Below, piece by piece: positions 29,536 through 39,407 of a stretch of 64,000 nt of DNA (the first letter of the stretch is position 1; every line of letters begins with the position of its first letter). Location of the stretch: positions 620,001-684,000 of the forward strand of contig CP099418.1 in the NCBI GenBank assembly GCA_024114885.1, given 5' to 3'. A program made the translations under genes and the position numbers. The stretch comes from Septoria linicola. Its lineage: Eukaryota > Ascomycota > Dothideomycetes > Mycosphaerellales > Mycosphaerellaceae. The notes under the pieces are model-generated. The model searched no databases and was not told where the DNA came from. It saw nothing but the letters and a program-made list of their open reading frames with translations.

Positions 29536-30769
29536 TCATATCACGTACGGCACCAAGCTGTCCTTGATGGATCGATGTCCTTCAAGTTTTGGGCGCAGAG
29601 GACGCAGAGCAATTCCAGGCGACCAGCCTTGATGAGGACTTTTGGCCTCTGGCCCCTTCTTCACTTGTAGCAGATCGCTCCAGTCGAATGCATCTGCACC
29701 AGGCGTGAACACAAAGGTTCTGTTGTAAACTGCACTCCACTCGTCATTGGCTTTAGTTTGGTCTGCCTCGGCCGAAACTAGTCCAGCCGGACTTGCGTTC
29801 CAGAGCCAAACATTGGAGCCGAAGTATTGGTCGTACAGATTATGGCCCTTCCCACAGAATCGATGTCCATTGAAGCCCTCGGTGGTTGAAATATACTTGA
29901 CTTTCTTGTTGTTCAAGTTCTTGATGACATCCTGAATCTGGTCATTGAACCTTTTGTGGTCAAGTCGTTGATCGTTGTGCGTAGCTCATTACTCAGCATT
30001 GGCCTCTTTCCTTTGCCGAATTCTGTGATAGAGACACTGAATGATTGGTCGTTACACCAGTCTGATCCCGGTGCTTCTGTGCTAAACAAGTGTGCATATC
30101 CAAGCACATAGAGCTTGAAGTTGCGTCGCGATGTGCTCCGATGTGCGATTATGTCTCGAATGGTATCATCCATGAATTTCCAGATGCCTGGTTTGTCGCG
30201 ATCTGCGTCCAAGAAGCGTCGAAAGGTAGCGATAGATGTGGCGCATTTACCCATAGGGTCGGGGTATTGACCATCATACGCTATCCCACGCTCGTTGTGA
30301 AAGATACAATCACGGGCCATGCTGTAGAAGCCTGCGTCGTTACCACCAGCTTGTACAGTGACAAAATGGGCGTCTTGCGGTACTTGATCGAGTTGCTGTT
30401 GGCCCTTAGCCATGTCTTTTGGAGGATTGCCCCCGAACATGCAGCAAATGTGAAGTCTGGTTTCTTCTGAAACGGCAGAGCATCTCTCAGCTGGACGCCA
30501 TATGCATGATTCACTCGCATGCAACCAGATTTGTTGTCATCGTAATTTGTGAGCCCTCGCAGGTCATAGGTCACTCCACTCTAAACCACCGTCAGTAAAA
30601 GGCGTGACACGTCGTCATCAGCAAGATCATAACATACTGCCCAGGAGTCACCAATGGTTCCAAATTTGATGGTCTCGCCGAACAAGCTGTGAGATATCTC
30701 AATCGGCAGACTGCTGGCGGATCGAACAGAAAGTAATGCTAGAAGCCAAATTCAACGTGTATATAGCAT
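29536..30769 (-). pseudogene. secreted SGNH/GDSL-type lipase-esterase, degenerate
   Basis: On the minus strand the pieces of a secreted SGNH hydrolase can be followed in order. A signal-like segment (WLLALLSVRSAS) and the Ser block FGTIGDSWA are followed by a good intron (30637-30581, CTGAC branch) to SGVTYDLRG. Then come FTFAACSG, the Asn block VQAGGNDAGFYSMARDC, YVLGYAHLFS, and the end block HRFCGKGHNLYD to LEGHRSIKD. The reading frame is broken at least three times. A TGA at 30752-30754 lies five codons after the possible ATG at 30769. One base is missing in the G run after AACSG (near 30437). One base is also missing near 29960, between INDLT and KRFNDQ. The expected FHP near the end reads LRP, so the catalytic His seems lost too. 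A working enzyme is unlikely. Single-base assembly errors could explain part of the damage. Confidence 0.75.
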
Positions 30770-31533
30770 CGACGAGATCGAGATAGGATACATCTTAGTG
30801 GCGATATTGGTAATCTAAAAGAGGAAACGAACGATTATGAGCATAAGTTGAACATACTAGATGGTGCTTTATACAGATGCAGTGAACTGTGATCATGCGT
30901 CCAGCGCAGTCTTGCTCCGAGCCATCGTGCTCTCAGAATAGTAGCCTCTGACCGTGCCTTTCGTATACTTCTGATACAAAAGGCTTGCATGAAGACCTCT
31001 GTGCCGCTGTTGGTATCAATATAGCATTCGAACGCCGCCAGAGTGCATGTATGACTACGTCGCCTTTGCAAACGCGCCATGAGCTCGACACGAAGAGCAA
31101 GCGCCTGGAAGATCTTGTGGCCGAAGCATGTTTGCTGTGTATCTGTCTGATGATCTAGGTAGGATAGATTAGCACAGCGAAGATGGTTGAACGCTTGCAT
31201 CACGCTGTCAAGCTGCACAATCGTCTGCAAAGTCCTGTGCATTATTTAAGCTTTTCGGATTCGGGCTTGATCCTAGTTTTATCTACCGTGCCTACAATTC
31301 GAGCGTCTATTCATCGGCTCTAACGTTAGTGCCACCAACATCAAGGCCAGCACAGCGAACTTACACCATCAAGGATGACAGCTCTCAAGATGTCCTGCCC
31401 AAGGCGGCTGCGCCTTGTCTTCGCAGCACTTCCTATTCTCAATGCTTTATGATTGTTGTCTTCCAAGGAGATCTATGCTACTATTTACACTATTTGCCTA
31501 CTTCATCGTATCAAACTTTTGCTCGTTGACGCA
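30770..31533. other. intergenic region between two degenerate genes
   Basis: No supported gene. It separates the divergent remnants of the SGNH hydrolase and Hsp70-like genes. Confidence 0.5.
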
Positions 31534-32586
31534 ATGCAGTTGCTGCTGAGCTTCCTCTGTTTCTTGACACTGACTCACCAGCATGAGTCTCAGCCATTCG
31601 GCATCGGCTTCGACTTCACACCAGGATATGCGTGGGTACAAATGAACATCGCAGTGAGACCGAGCTCACACTTCTCAGGACTTCGGCTGTATCCTATCCA
31701 AATGGTTCCAACATGGCGCTAGCTCGGATAGATGGTGATGAGGCGTGGAAGAAGCTGATGACCAGAACCTGCTTCGATCCAGAATCATTATGAGACTGAT
31801 CCTGGGATGCACACGCCGCTAGCAGGACCATGGCAAGCATGTTACGATCCTTAGTCCGCACCAGTGAGCCACATCTGTCCGATCGTATCCTCGCGGCTAC
31901 GCTTAGTATGCCGAGTCGAAATGTTGGTGCTCGTGGTAGTAAGCCAGTCTCGGATCTCGTTCAGAAAGCATTCTCCATCGCGGGCCTCGAATACCTTCAG
32001 ATTGTCGAGTTCTCCTTCTTTGGCGAGCCGCTTCTATATCCTGAGAACACCATTATGGCCGCACACAATCTGTCCTTGTGCCAACCGTATACCGTCCCAG
32101 AAAGTTATTGTCTCAGACCAGGCCATCCAGAGTTCAACTAAGGAGTCATACTACATGGTTGGCTACTATGCTGATGCTCTGGAAGCAACCGAAACCTCGC
32201 CGACGGCCCTTGCATATGGTGTCACACCCTACCCGTACATGGATCATCAGCTGGGCGAGAGCATGCGTCACCGTAATCCTGACGAAGCGTTCTACTGGGA
32301 ACAAGTGCGAAGACTCTTGAGCACGCCGTTACTCGGGCATGTCTGGAGACCTACAAAGGTCATTCTATATGGCGATCGCAGCAACAACACACGTCTGCGC
32401 GAAGTGGTCACGGATGTGCTCCAGGCATTCTTGCCAGAAGATCGACAGCCACAGTGGATAAGCGATGAGGTTGATCCCGTTTTCGCAGGCGCCATGGGAG
32501 CTGCGGAGTTTGCAAAGAGGAAGCGTTTCTGGGAGGCAACGGAGTCAACTTTGGAGTCCGATTTGCCACGCAAATTTGATCTGTGA
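31534..32586 (+). pseudogene. Hsp70/actin-like ATPase-fold secretory protein, degenerate
   Basis: Fragments in changing frames follow the order of a fungal Hsp70-like protein with a signal peptide. Frame 1 gives MQLLLSFLCFLTLTHQHES and FGIGFDFTPGYAWVQMN (compare the Hsp70 phosphate loop). Frame 0 gives VSYPNGSNMALARIDGDEAW (31692-31760) and then, after a stop, LVQKAFSIAGLEYLQIVE to NLSLCQPYTVPESY (to about 32110). Frame 1 resumes with DQAIQSSTKESYYMVGYYAD and runs to the end. This last part contains KVILYGDRSNNTRLREVV (compare GGSTRIPKVQ) and DPVFAGAMGAAEFAKRKR (compare the AYGAA segment of Hsp70). At least two frame changes and one in-frame stop separate the pieces, and no intron pattern repairs them all. 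The last 150 codons are intact and might still look like a gene to a predictor. Confidence 0.68.
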
Positions 32587-32889
32587 ATGGTTTCTGTCGT
32601 GTCTATGCGCACTGGAATTGACCAAGTGCCGTTCTACGAACGCGAAGAAGACCTGATCGGCTTTCTTGGTATCGATACTATGTTCGTCCGGGCGTGGCAT
32701 TGGCTGCAAGGCTGCGGCACAGCACATGTACGATGACGGAGAGCTCTAGAGCTCTGACTCATGTGTGATGGGACACATCAGGGCTGCCAACATAATGTAC
32801 TGGCTCATCCGTAAAAGATAACGTCTTTATTGCTGGGAAACTCTACGCCTTTCTGGCATGACAAGCACAAAGCGACGTTCAAGTCAATG

Positions 32890-33330
32890 TATGATCAAGA
32901 GTTCAATGTAAGGTCTACCGCAGACGGAACGACGACCGATACCCAAAACACGCCAGAAGCAGCACACGTAACATCTGTATCTGAACCTAGGAACGACGAG
33001 AAGCTTGAAGAGATGATTGCCAATTGCTCGCTGGCACCCATAGAGCACGAGGACGAAGTAGCCTCAGGCGCGTACTTCATTACCTTCAGACCTAGCCACA
33101 GCATGGAGAAACACTTCGCATACATTGAGAGGGACCTCTACGGATAGCCCCATCGAGCCAGCGGAAATGCTTTTGGATACGCCATATCTCACTTAATGGA
33201 CGAAGAGCTGTTATTGTCAATACGCCGTGACCCAGGCGTACTTCGATTGTGGCCAAGCCCTCCAGCTTACGACGATGCTGACGATGAAGTCGAGGATGTC
33301 GATTGGGATGAGCAGAAGCACGATTCCTAG
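32890..33330 (+). pseudogene. probable I9-type propeptide/inhibitor-like protein interrupted by TAG
   Basis: From the ATG at 32890 one frame runs through FNVRSTADGTTTDTQ and LEEMIANCSLAP. It reaches a segment resembling the subtilisin propeptide/inhibitor I9 fold (GAYFITFRPSHSMEKHFAYI). A TAG at 33145-33147 interrupts it after RDLYG. The same frame then stays open and continues the fold without a gap: PHRASGNAFGYAISHLMDEE and LLLSIRRDPGVLRLWPSPP. It ends in an acidic tail (DDADDEVEDVDWDEQKHDS) at the stop 33328-33330. The interruption therefore looks like one nonsense change in an otherwise preserved frame, with readthrough as a less likely alternative. There is no signal peptide after this ATG. 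The family call rests on the FRPGHSMxxHF and RRDPGVxxxWP pattern and is moderate. Confidence 0.55.
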
Positions 33331-33437
33331 CTGGCACCAATAATACACGAGGATGAAATAGATCCTGGCGATTTCCTGATTATGTTCAAACCAGGTCACA
33401 GCATGGACAAACACTTCGCATATATTGGACACAACTA
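33031..33437 (+). repeat. partial tandem duplication, 300-bp period
   Basis: Bases 33331-33437 repeat 33031-33137 at an offset of exactly 300 bp, beginning CTGGCACC in both copies, with roughly 70-75% identity by eye. Both copies keep the same protein frame: LAPIEHEDE.. to HSMEKHFAYI in the first and LAPIIHEDE.. to HSMDKHFAYI in the second, which then stops (TAA). The second copy starts on the base after the first copy's final stop codon. This is an old, truncated tandem copy of the gene. Confidence 0.7.
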
Positions 33438-33849
33438 ACGCAGTAGTATGCTGATCCATACTTGGTATCACATAATCGTCTATCTCTACAACACCAAAGA
33501 AGCCCCTGGCTTATCCCTTGCTTATCCCTCGCTGGGTCAGGACCCACACGACTTTGTCCTCGATATGCGTGGCAGGTTCGCCGAACAGAATCCTGGCCCA
33601 AAGTGAATGCTTTGCGATATCATTCAAGCGTGAGCACATATGGTCGCCAGTATCAGAGAGCCAGCTCCATGAACGCCATGCTCGATGCCAAGTATGTGGG
33701 TAGCGCGACTTCTTCTCCTCCATCATGCAGCTGTATGCAAAAATATGCGCTTGAACGTCATCCAGATATCAGAAGAAACCCTGCTCGCAATGGGCCTGGT
33801 GCTGCGTTGTCATCGGCTCGTAAGAAAAGCTGCATCAAAAGTTTTCTCG
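33438..33849. other. intergenic region
   Basis: Between the degenerate genes and the mannosyltransferase 3' end. Short frames on both strands show nothing I recognise. Confidence 0.5.
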
Positions 33850-35480
33850 TCATTGCTGAGCTGCAGCCTCTTGCTTCGCCTTCTCTTGCGCCGCCGCAGC
33901 TGCAGCCTTTTCCTTGGCCGCTTTCTCCTTCTTCGCTTTCCCAGTCCAGAGATCCGAAATTCCGTCCTTGAACTTCTCCCACGGCGTCCTGTTGAGGTAA
34001 TTGCTCAATTCCCGGAAATTGTACATTTCACCCCAGCAATCGCGTCCCCACTCACAACCTGCCATGTTCACGAGGAAGTCCCTCTCGTCTTGTTGGTAGT
34101 GTATGCCTTGGATGCCGCACTCCTTCATGTCGTCTCCGATCTTGAGTGCGCCGCAGCCTCCTGCTGGGAGACCTCGATCGTCGCCGCATGCTCCGCTTGG
34201 GAAGGCATTTACTTTGCGCTGAGGCACAAATGCGACGTGTGGTCGGATCCAAGGCTGATTCGTGTAGATGTACTCCAGAGCATCTTGCTCCTTGTGCTCC
34301 CATTCCATGTGTCTCTGCTCGTAGAATACCGGGTCCCACCAGATGTCAAGGATCCTTTCCGTCCATGAACTTCGTCGCACGAAGAAAGAGCCTAGATTGA
34401 AGCCGCCACAATCTTGTGGCACAATCAGGTTTATGCTCTCCGGCTTGCCATCTCCGACCGCTGATAATGACTCCTCGTCGAGGTAATCTACACTGCCGCT
34501 GGCTTTGTCCGAAGTGCCATTTGGAGGATGCTGAATCTTCAGCGGGTTGTATATGTTGATATCGCGGTACGTCGTCCTGTCCAGCGCATCGAAGATGTGG
34601 CTTTGTAGCGAGTACCCCGGCTCCATGATAAAAGTGTTCAGATCGAGCCACCAGAACCTGGAGAATTGTTAGTACTTCCAATTTGATCAAACAGTCGGCT
34701 TGCTTACCATTCCGCCTGGGGATATTTCTTCATCGTATTCCGCATGATGTCGACCTTTTCCCAACTTTCTCTCCATTCATGCGCATACCGCTTTTTCGTG
34801 CTCATATCCACAATGTGAAGGTCATATCCCCATTTTGCGGCATACTTCTTCTTGTTCTTCACACTGTCTCTTTCTATCGCCCATTCTCGGGCTCCTTTCC
34901 ATTCCATTACTCCACCGCCTTGGTTCGCACCTAGTATAATCACAAATTTCGAGCCACCTCCCAGCCATGATGTCCTTCGGTACCAGTACTTGAGAGCTGT
35001 CCCATATGTTAGCCGATTCAGCGCATCCCGCATCGTTACCGATTACTCACGACTCCAAAACAGTGCAAGCAGTGCTAAAAGCGTTATGATCAAAAGTGCC
35101 ATGTATTTCCTCCGTCTCGACATCAAAAGCCCACATCTTCGACGTAGATCCCCCAACGTAAAGCGACCCCCTGTCCGCCCTCGATCAAGCCTCTCTTTCT
35201 CCGCTATCCGCTCTTCCTGACCGCCATGTGCAAATGGTAGGCTCATGCTCAACTTCCGTCCAAATCTCCCGAAGAAACCCTGGTTTGTGCTCTGATAGCT
35301 CGGATACCCATTGATTCTTGCGGATCGCTCTTTCGCGGTTGCCCACGATACGCTGCCATTCATGCCCGCAGTGGGACTCGCTCCTCGTAGTCGCCCGTTG
35401 CCCTCAAAGGGAGGTGTGCTCAGTCCAGGACTCGCCCAACCTCCATCCCGCCGCGGCGACGGACTGCGGTCGAGCGACAT
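33850..35480 (-). CDS. Golgi alpha-1,6-mannosyltransferase, Mnn10/Mnn11 family (GT34)
   Basis: Three exons, 35480-35051, 34996-34708 and 34657-33850, give 508 residues. It is a type II Golgi glycosyltransferase that extends the mannan backbone of N-glycans as part of the M-Pol II complex. Exon one carries a Ser/Pro-rich cytoplasmic part starting MSLDRSPSPRRDGGW, then a Leu/Ile-rich anchor (about residues 126-141). Splicing the introns (54 and 50 bp) restores SPLKYWYRR and the donor-site region AEWFWWLDLNTFIM. The GT34 core continues with VPQDCGGFNLGSFFVRRSSW and ALEYIYTNQPW, then HVAFVPQRKVNAFP and MAGCEWGRDCW. The C-terminal 30 residues are a Lys/Ala/Glu-rich repeat. The ATG at 35480 is chosen because MSLxRSPSP matches fungal homologues. 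The frame is open for 70 more codons upstream but has no ATG. Confidence 0.9.
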
Positions 35481-36794
35481 CTGGATGTGGCAGCCGGCCT
35501 CGTCCTCCTCGAGGAATGTCGTTGTGCCCAGTGCGGGCTGCCGCGTGGGTGTAGACCCTCCAGCAGCAGGTTCCTGGACGCTGGCCTCTACGACTGGGGC
35601 ATGGAGTGCGGCGCGAGACGTGCGGCGCCGGTGATTCGAGGCTTGTGTCGTGGTAACAGCTTCTGCACCTGAGGCACTTCTGGAGTGATGTTTGGCCACT
35701 TTTGCGCTGCTTGGAAGTCGTCGAAGGTCACCTGCAGCGAGGGTCCTTCGATCGCAAGAAGCAATGTTCGAGGATAATTCGAGATTGGCGTTACAAGGGT
35801 ATGTTAGAGGAGGGTTGGTCGTGCTCCACTACAGCTGCAACAATCTAATCAACCCTGCAAAGATTCGTCTTATCCGTCAATTCGTTCTCGTTGCGATAGT
35901 CATGGAGAATGTGTATCGCTCGTCGTTCTCTGGTGTATGTGAAACCCGTCGCTGTCAAATATCTGTCAATGGCACGTGTCGATCGTGGTGGAGATTCCAA
36001 GTTGGCTCAAGGGATGCCCTGTTGATGCTGATGCAAGCGAGGTGTCGTCCTGGTGCGACTGTAGTTTTGTCTGTTGTGCAACGTAGACTAACTCATCGAA
36101 AGAATTAGTTTTGGCAAATGTCTGGAATACAAAGGTCCGACCATCAAGGCTCAAGAGTCAAGCACCCTGGACTAGAGGTGCGCCACAGGAACTGTCCGCG
36201 TGTCCCAATCACCACTCGCCCACGCTTTCTGGACTTCAGATTGGCGACGGTCTGCGGCGGTTATCCTCTCTTGATCGCACTGCATGTCCGACTCCTGATC
36301 AGCGACCACGGGAAGATTACATGCTGTTACGGCATTGATAAGAGGACTGCAGATGCGGCCGCTAAAAGTCGTCTAGCTCCGTTCACTACTGATGCTCGCG
36401 TATTGTTGCACCAAAATTTGTGCGATGTCTTCAGTTGGTATATTGGTATGTGAGAGTAGAGCACATGCAAGTGGAGGCCTACGAACAAGTGGCTCTGCGC
36501 ATTGCTCAGTTTCTGAACAGCAAACCTCGCAGTTCGTGGCATGGTGAGTAGCAATCATTCGTGAGAAGGGTCACTTTCCAAACATTCTTCCATTTCCTTG
36601 CAGCTATGTCAAACGTGCCGAGTGGCTGTTCGCGAGTGTGGTTTCAGACCTCTCGCTCCCAGCTTTCTGTTCCATCAACCGAGTGTAGCGTGCTATGTAT
36701 CGCTCTGGCAGCATCGAGGGCTTCTCCCTACCTGGAGACACATGCCGTTGGTCACAAGTCCTTCTCTGACTTGTCCCAAAAACCATGCTACCAC
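35481..36794. other. long intergenic region
   Basis: About 1.3 kb holding the mannosyltransferase promoter and SNU13 3' flank. The open frame upstream of the mannosyltransferase ATG runs back to about 35760 but lacks a start codon. No other gene is supported. Confidence 0.5.
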
Positions 36795-37226
36795 TTAAAT
36801 CGCCAGACGCTCCACCTTGTCCTTGAGCGAACGAATCTGCCCCATGAGATCCGAGGCCTCGTTGGTGGTGATACTGCAGGAAATGACCGCGCGCGACACA
36901 CCACAGGCTCTGCCGAGGGCCATCTTCGATGGAACGTAGACGTAGGGAGTGTTCTTATCTTCGCACAGGAGTGGAAGGTGCAGCAGAATCGCCAGAGGGG
37001 TGGTGTCGGCAGCGAGGATAATGATCTCACTGATACCTCTGTTGAGCGTCTTGGTCGCTTCGTTGGCTCCCTTCTTGAGCTGGCCTGTGAACAACTTGTT
37101 AGCTGAATGGTGTGCGCGGCAGGACAGAGGGTTCTTACGGTAGTGCGACGCCTGCTGCACAAGATCAAGAATCTCCTGGCTCAAGGCGCTGTCAGCCACA
37201 GGCCATGCTGCGCTCTGATCGGCCAT
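36795..37226 (-). CDS. snu13: U4 snRNP/box C/D snoRNP protein SNU13 (15.5K)
   Basis: Two exons, 37226-37139 and 37084-36795, joined over a 54-bp intron (GTAAGA..CACAG, AGCTAAC branch site) give 125 residues. Snu13 is an L7Ae-family protein that binds kink-turns in U4 snRNA and box C/D snoRNAs, so it serves both splicing and rRNA methylation. The start MADQSAAWPVADSALSQEIL aligns with the family. Splicing gives SHYRQLKKGANEATKTLNRG, the RNA-binding helix. LHLPLLCEDKNTPYVYV and ALGRACGVSR follow, and the end is IRSLKDKVERLAI. All core elements are present. It shares a 366-bp divergent promoter with VMA3. Confidence 0.95.
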   Translation of the reverse strand: MADQSAAWPVADSALSQEILDLVQQASHYRKNPLSCRAHHSANKLFTGQLKKGANEATKTLNRGISEIIILAADTTPLAILLHLPLLCEDKNTPYVYVPSKMALGRACGVSRAVISCSITTNEASDLMGQIRSLKDKVERLAI

Positions 37227-37592
37227 TGCTTTTTGAAGGGTCGAAAGTCGTGTGTAATGCTTCGGATTGTCAGTCAAAATCCAGAGATAGCGGCAACGTA
37301 GTTCGTACAAATGCGCAAGGCTCGCCCGAATAGCTGGGGGTTCACGGCCTTGGTTGTTGAAGATATATGCTTAAGTCGCAAAAGTTCTGGAGAATATTTT
37401 GAAAGTCTGACCCATGACTCGTGTTCGGCTGGAGCCGGCGTGCCTTAGGTGCTCCGTTTGGATCATCGAAGACAGAAGCTCCAGCATCCTCTGAACACGA
37501 CGCACAACACCGACATCACCGCCACTACACTTCTCGAGGCCCTTTCAACCCACTGAATACCCTTTTCGCGACTTCTTAATACCACATTCAAG
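37227..37592. promoter_or_regulatory. divergent promoter region, SNU13/VMA3
   Basis: A 366-bp region between two start codons facing away from each other. I see no assignable transcription-factor site. Position makes a shared promoter the natural reading. Confidence 0.5.
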
Positions 37593-38542
37593 ATGGCCAC
37601 TGATCTCTGGTATGTACTGCGGCGAGCGGCGCTCCGACAATGGTGATGAGGCAAAACGCGCAGCAGGGAGCTATGAGAAGGCTCAACGCCCACTGCTGGC
37701 AGCCCACCGTCGGTCGCAATGGCATACTGGGGATATCATGCTAATCTGCGCTCTCTCTAGTCCCGTATATGCCGTAAGTGCTGTTCCCGACACCCGGCGA
37801 CAGACGTTCTGCCAACTCCTGGCCACACATTCCTCGATATGTCCAAACCCGACTACACACTTCCACGTCATCAAACGCGAAGACGGCGCAGCGCTGGAAG
37901 GACGGGGAAGACTTGAATATGGAACATGATGCTAATGTGATGGAAACAGCCATTCTTCGGTGCCATGGGCTGCACCAGCGCCATCGTGTTCACATGCTTT
38001 GGCGCAGCATACGGCACAGCAAAGGCTGGTGTTGGTATCTCGTCTATGGGTGTCCTCCGACCTGATCTGATCGTCAAGAGTACGTCCTATCTGAAAGTCT
38101 CAATAGCAGAAGCTGTAGAAGGCACGTGGTTCAGGGAAAAAGCGGCTAATCATGTCCTGCAGACATTATCCCAGTCATTATGGCTGGTATCATTGCTATT
38201 TACGGTCTGGTCGTGTCCGTGTTGATCTCCAACGAGTTGACGCAAAAGACGCCGTTGTTCACGGGCTTCATCCAGCTTGGTGCTGGTCTATCTGTCGGCC
38301 TTGCAGGTCTTGCCGCAGGTTTCGCCATCGGAATCGTTGGTGATGCGGGTGTGCGTGGAACCGCACAGCAACCACGATTGTTCGTGGGAATGATCCTGAT
38401 TCTCATTTTCGCCGAAGTCTTGGGTGAGTCGAGCACTTTCCGCATGCAGCAACTCTCGGACTAACTTTGTACTCCAGGTCTGTACGGTCTGATCGTTGCT
38501 CTGCTCATGAACTCGCGTGCCAGCCAGGACGCCACGTGCTAG
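37593..38542 (+). CDS. vma3: V-ATPase proteolipid subunit c
   Basis: Five exons, 37593-37609, 37761-37773, 37950-38079, 38163-38423 and 38478-38542, encode 161 residues. The protein forms the membrane rotor ring of the vacuolar proton pump. The first two exons are tiny (17 and 13 bases) and encode only MATDLCPVYA. The next exon begins PFFGAMGCTSAIVFTCFGAA. Four membrane helices follow, with the proton-carrying Glu138 in LILIFAEVLGLYG. AVERAGE-size introns of 151, 176, 83 and 54 bp all have GT..AG ends, and all junctions keep the expected proteolipid sequence. The C-terminus MNSRASQDATC is typical for fungi. The first two introns are unusually long compared with others in this window and could hold regulatory sequence. 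Confidence 0.95.
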
Positions 38543-39407
38543 ACGAGTCTAGACTATCAGCGCAGACAAGCAATCACGAGATCAGACGCGCACGGAGAAC
38601 AAGGACGTAGCAGGAAAGGGATGAGCGCAGGAGCTGCTTCGTCGAGAGATGATGCGCAGCTCGCATAGCCATCAAGAGCAATTTGAATGACGATGCTATC
38701 GAAAAGCATCAAGACAGCATGTAACGTTAGTTGTATATTCCAAGCAGCAGCAGCAGGCGTTCAACAAAGACAACGGGTAGACACTGTATATGGATCAATT
38801 CATCAGCCTGATCTCCCACACCACCATGACTGTCACATGCGAGTTGCTGTTTCAGATGACAGCATGGCAGCACCGAATCTTCCCGGGTCTCATTACCACT
38901 TTCTTGCCAATGGTATTGGCGCTGCAAGTTGTCCGCTTTCTCCTCTTCGTTTATGAGCTGAAGCTCAAGGATGCTGCGCCTAGAAGAGGCAAGTGCGCCC
39001 GGCTTGCCAAAGGTAAAGCGGTAACATAGCGGATCACGACGGGATGGCAGCACTCTCTTGGCTACTTGCAAGGACACCGGAGCTCTCAAGGAAAGATAGC
39101 CGGAGATCTGGAGGCGGAATTCGTGGCCGTTCTTACTCAGAACTGCCCCTCTTGATGATGTATTCCCTAGCCAGAAACCCCGCCACGCTCCAACTGCTCG
39201 CGAGGATTCTAGGGAAGATTGTAACTCAAATTCACCAGTTGACAAGCAAGAGCTTTTTCCCTTTTCTCCTCTTCCAACGCAAACTCCTCTTTTCTTACTC
39301 GACCTCTGATCTGCTGTCTGCTACTGCTGCTGTGCCCATCAAGGTAGAATATTGAACCTGCAGCATAACTTATTTGATCTTATCGAACCCCTCCAAACTC
39401 TTTCGAT
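38543..39407. other. intergenic region
   Basis: VMA3 3' UTR and the promoter of the formaldehyde dehydrogenase gene. No gene is seen on either strand. Confidence 0.5.

Noticed and set aside
36561..37106. 181-codon plus-strand frame opposite SNU13
   Set aside because: It overlaps both the SNU13 coding exon and intron on the other strand and has no family resemblance.
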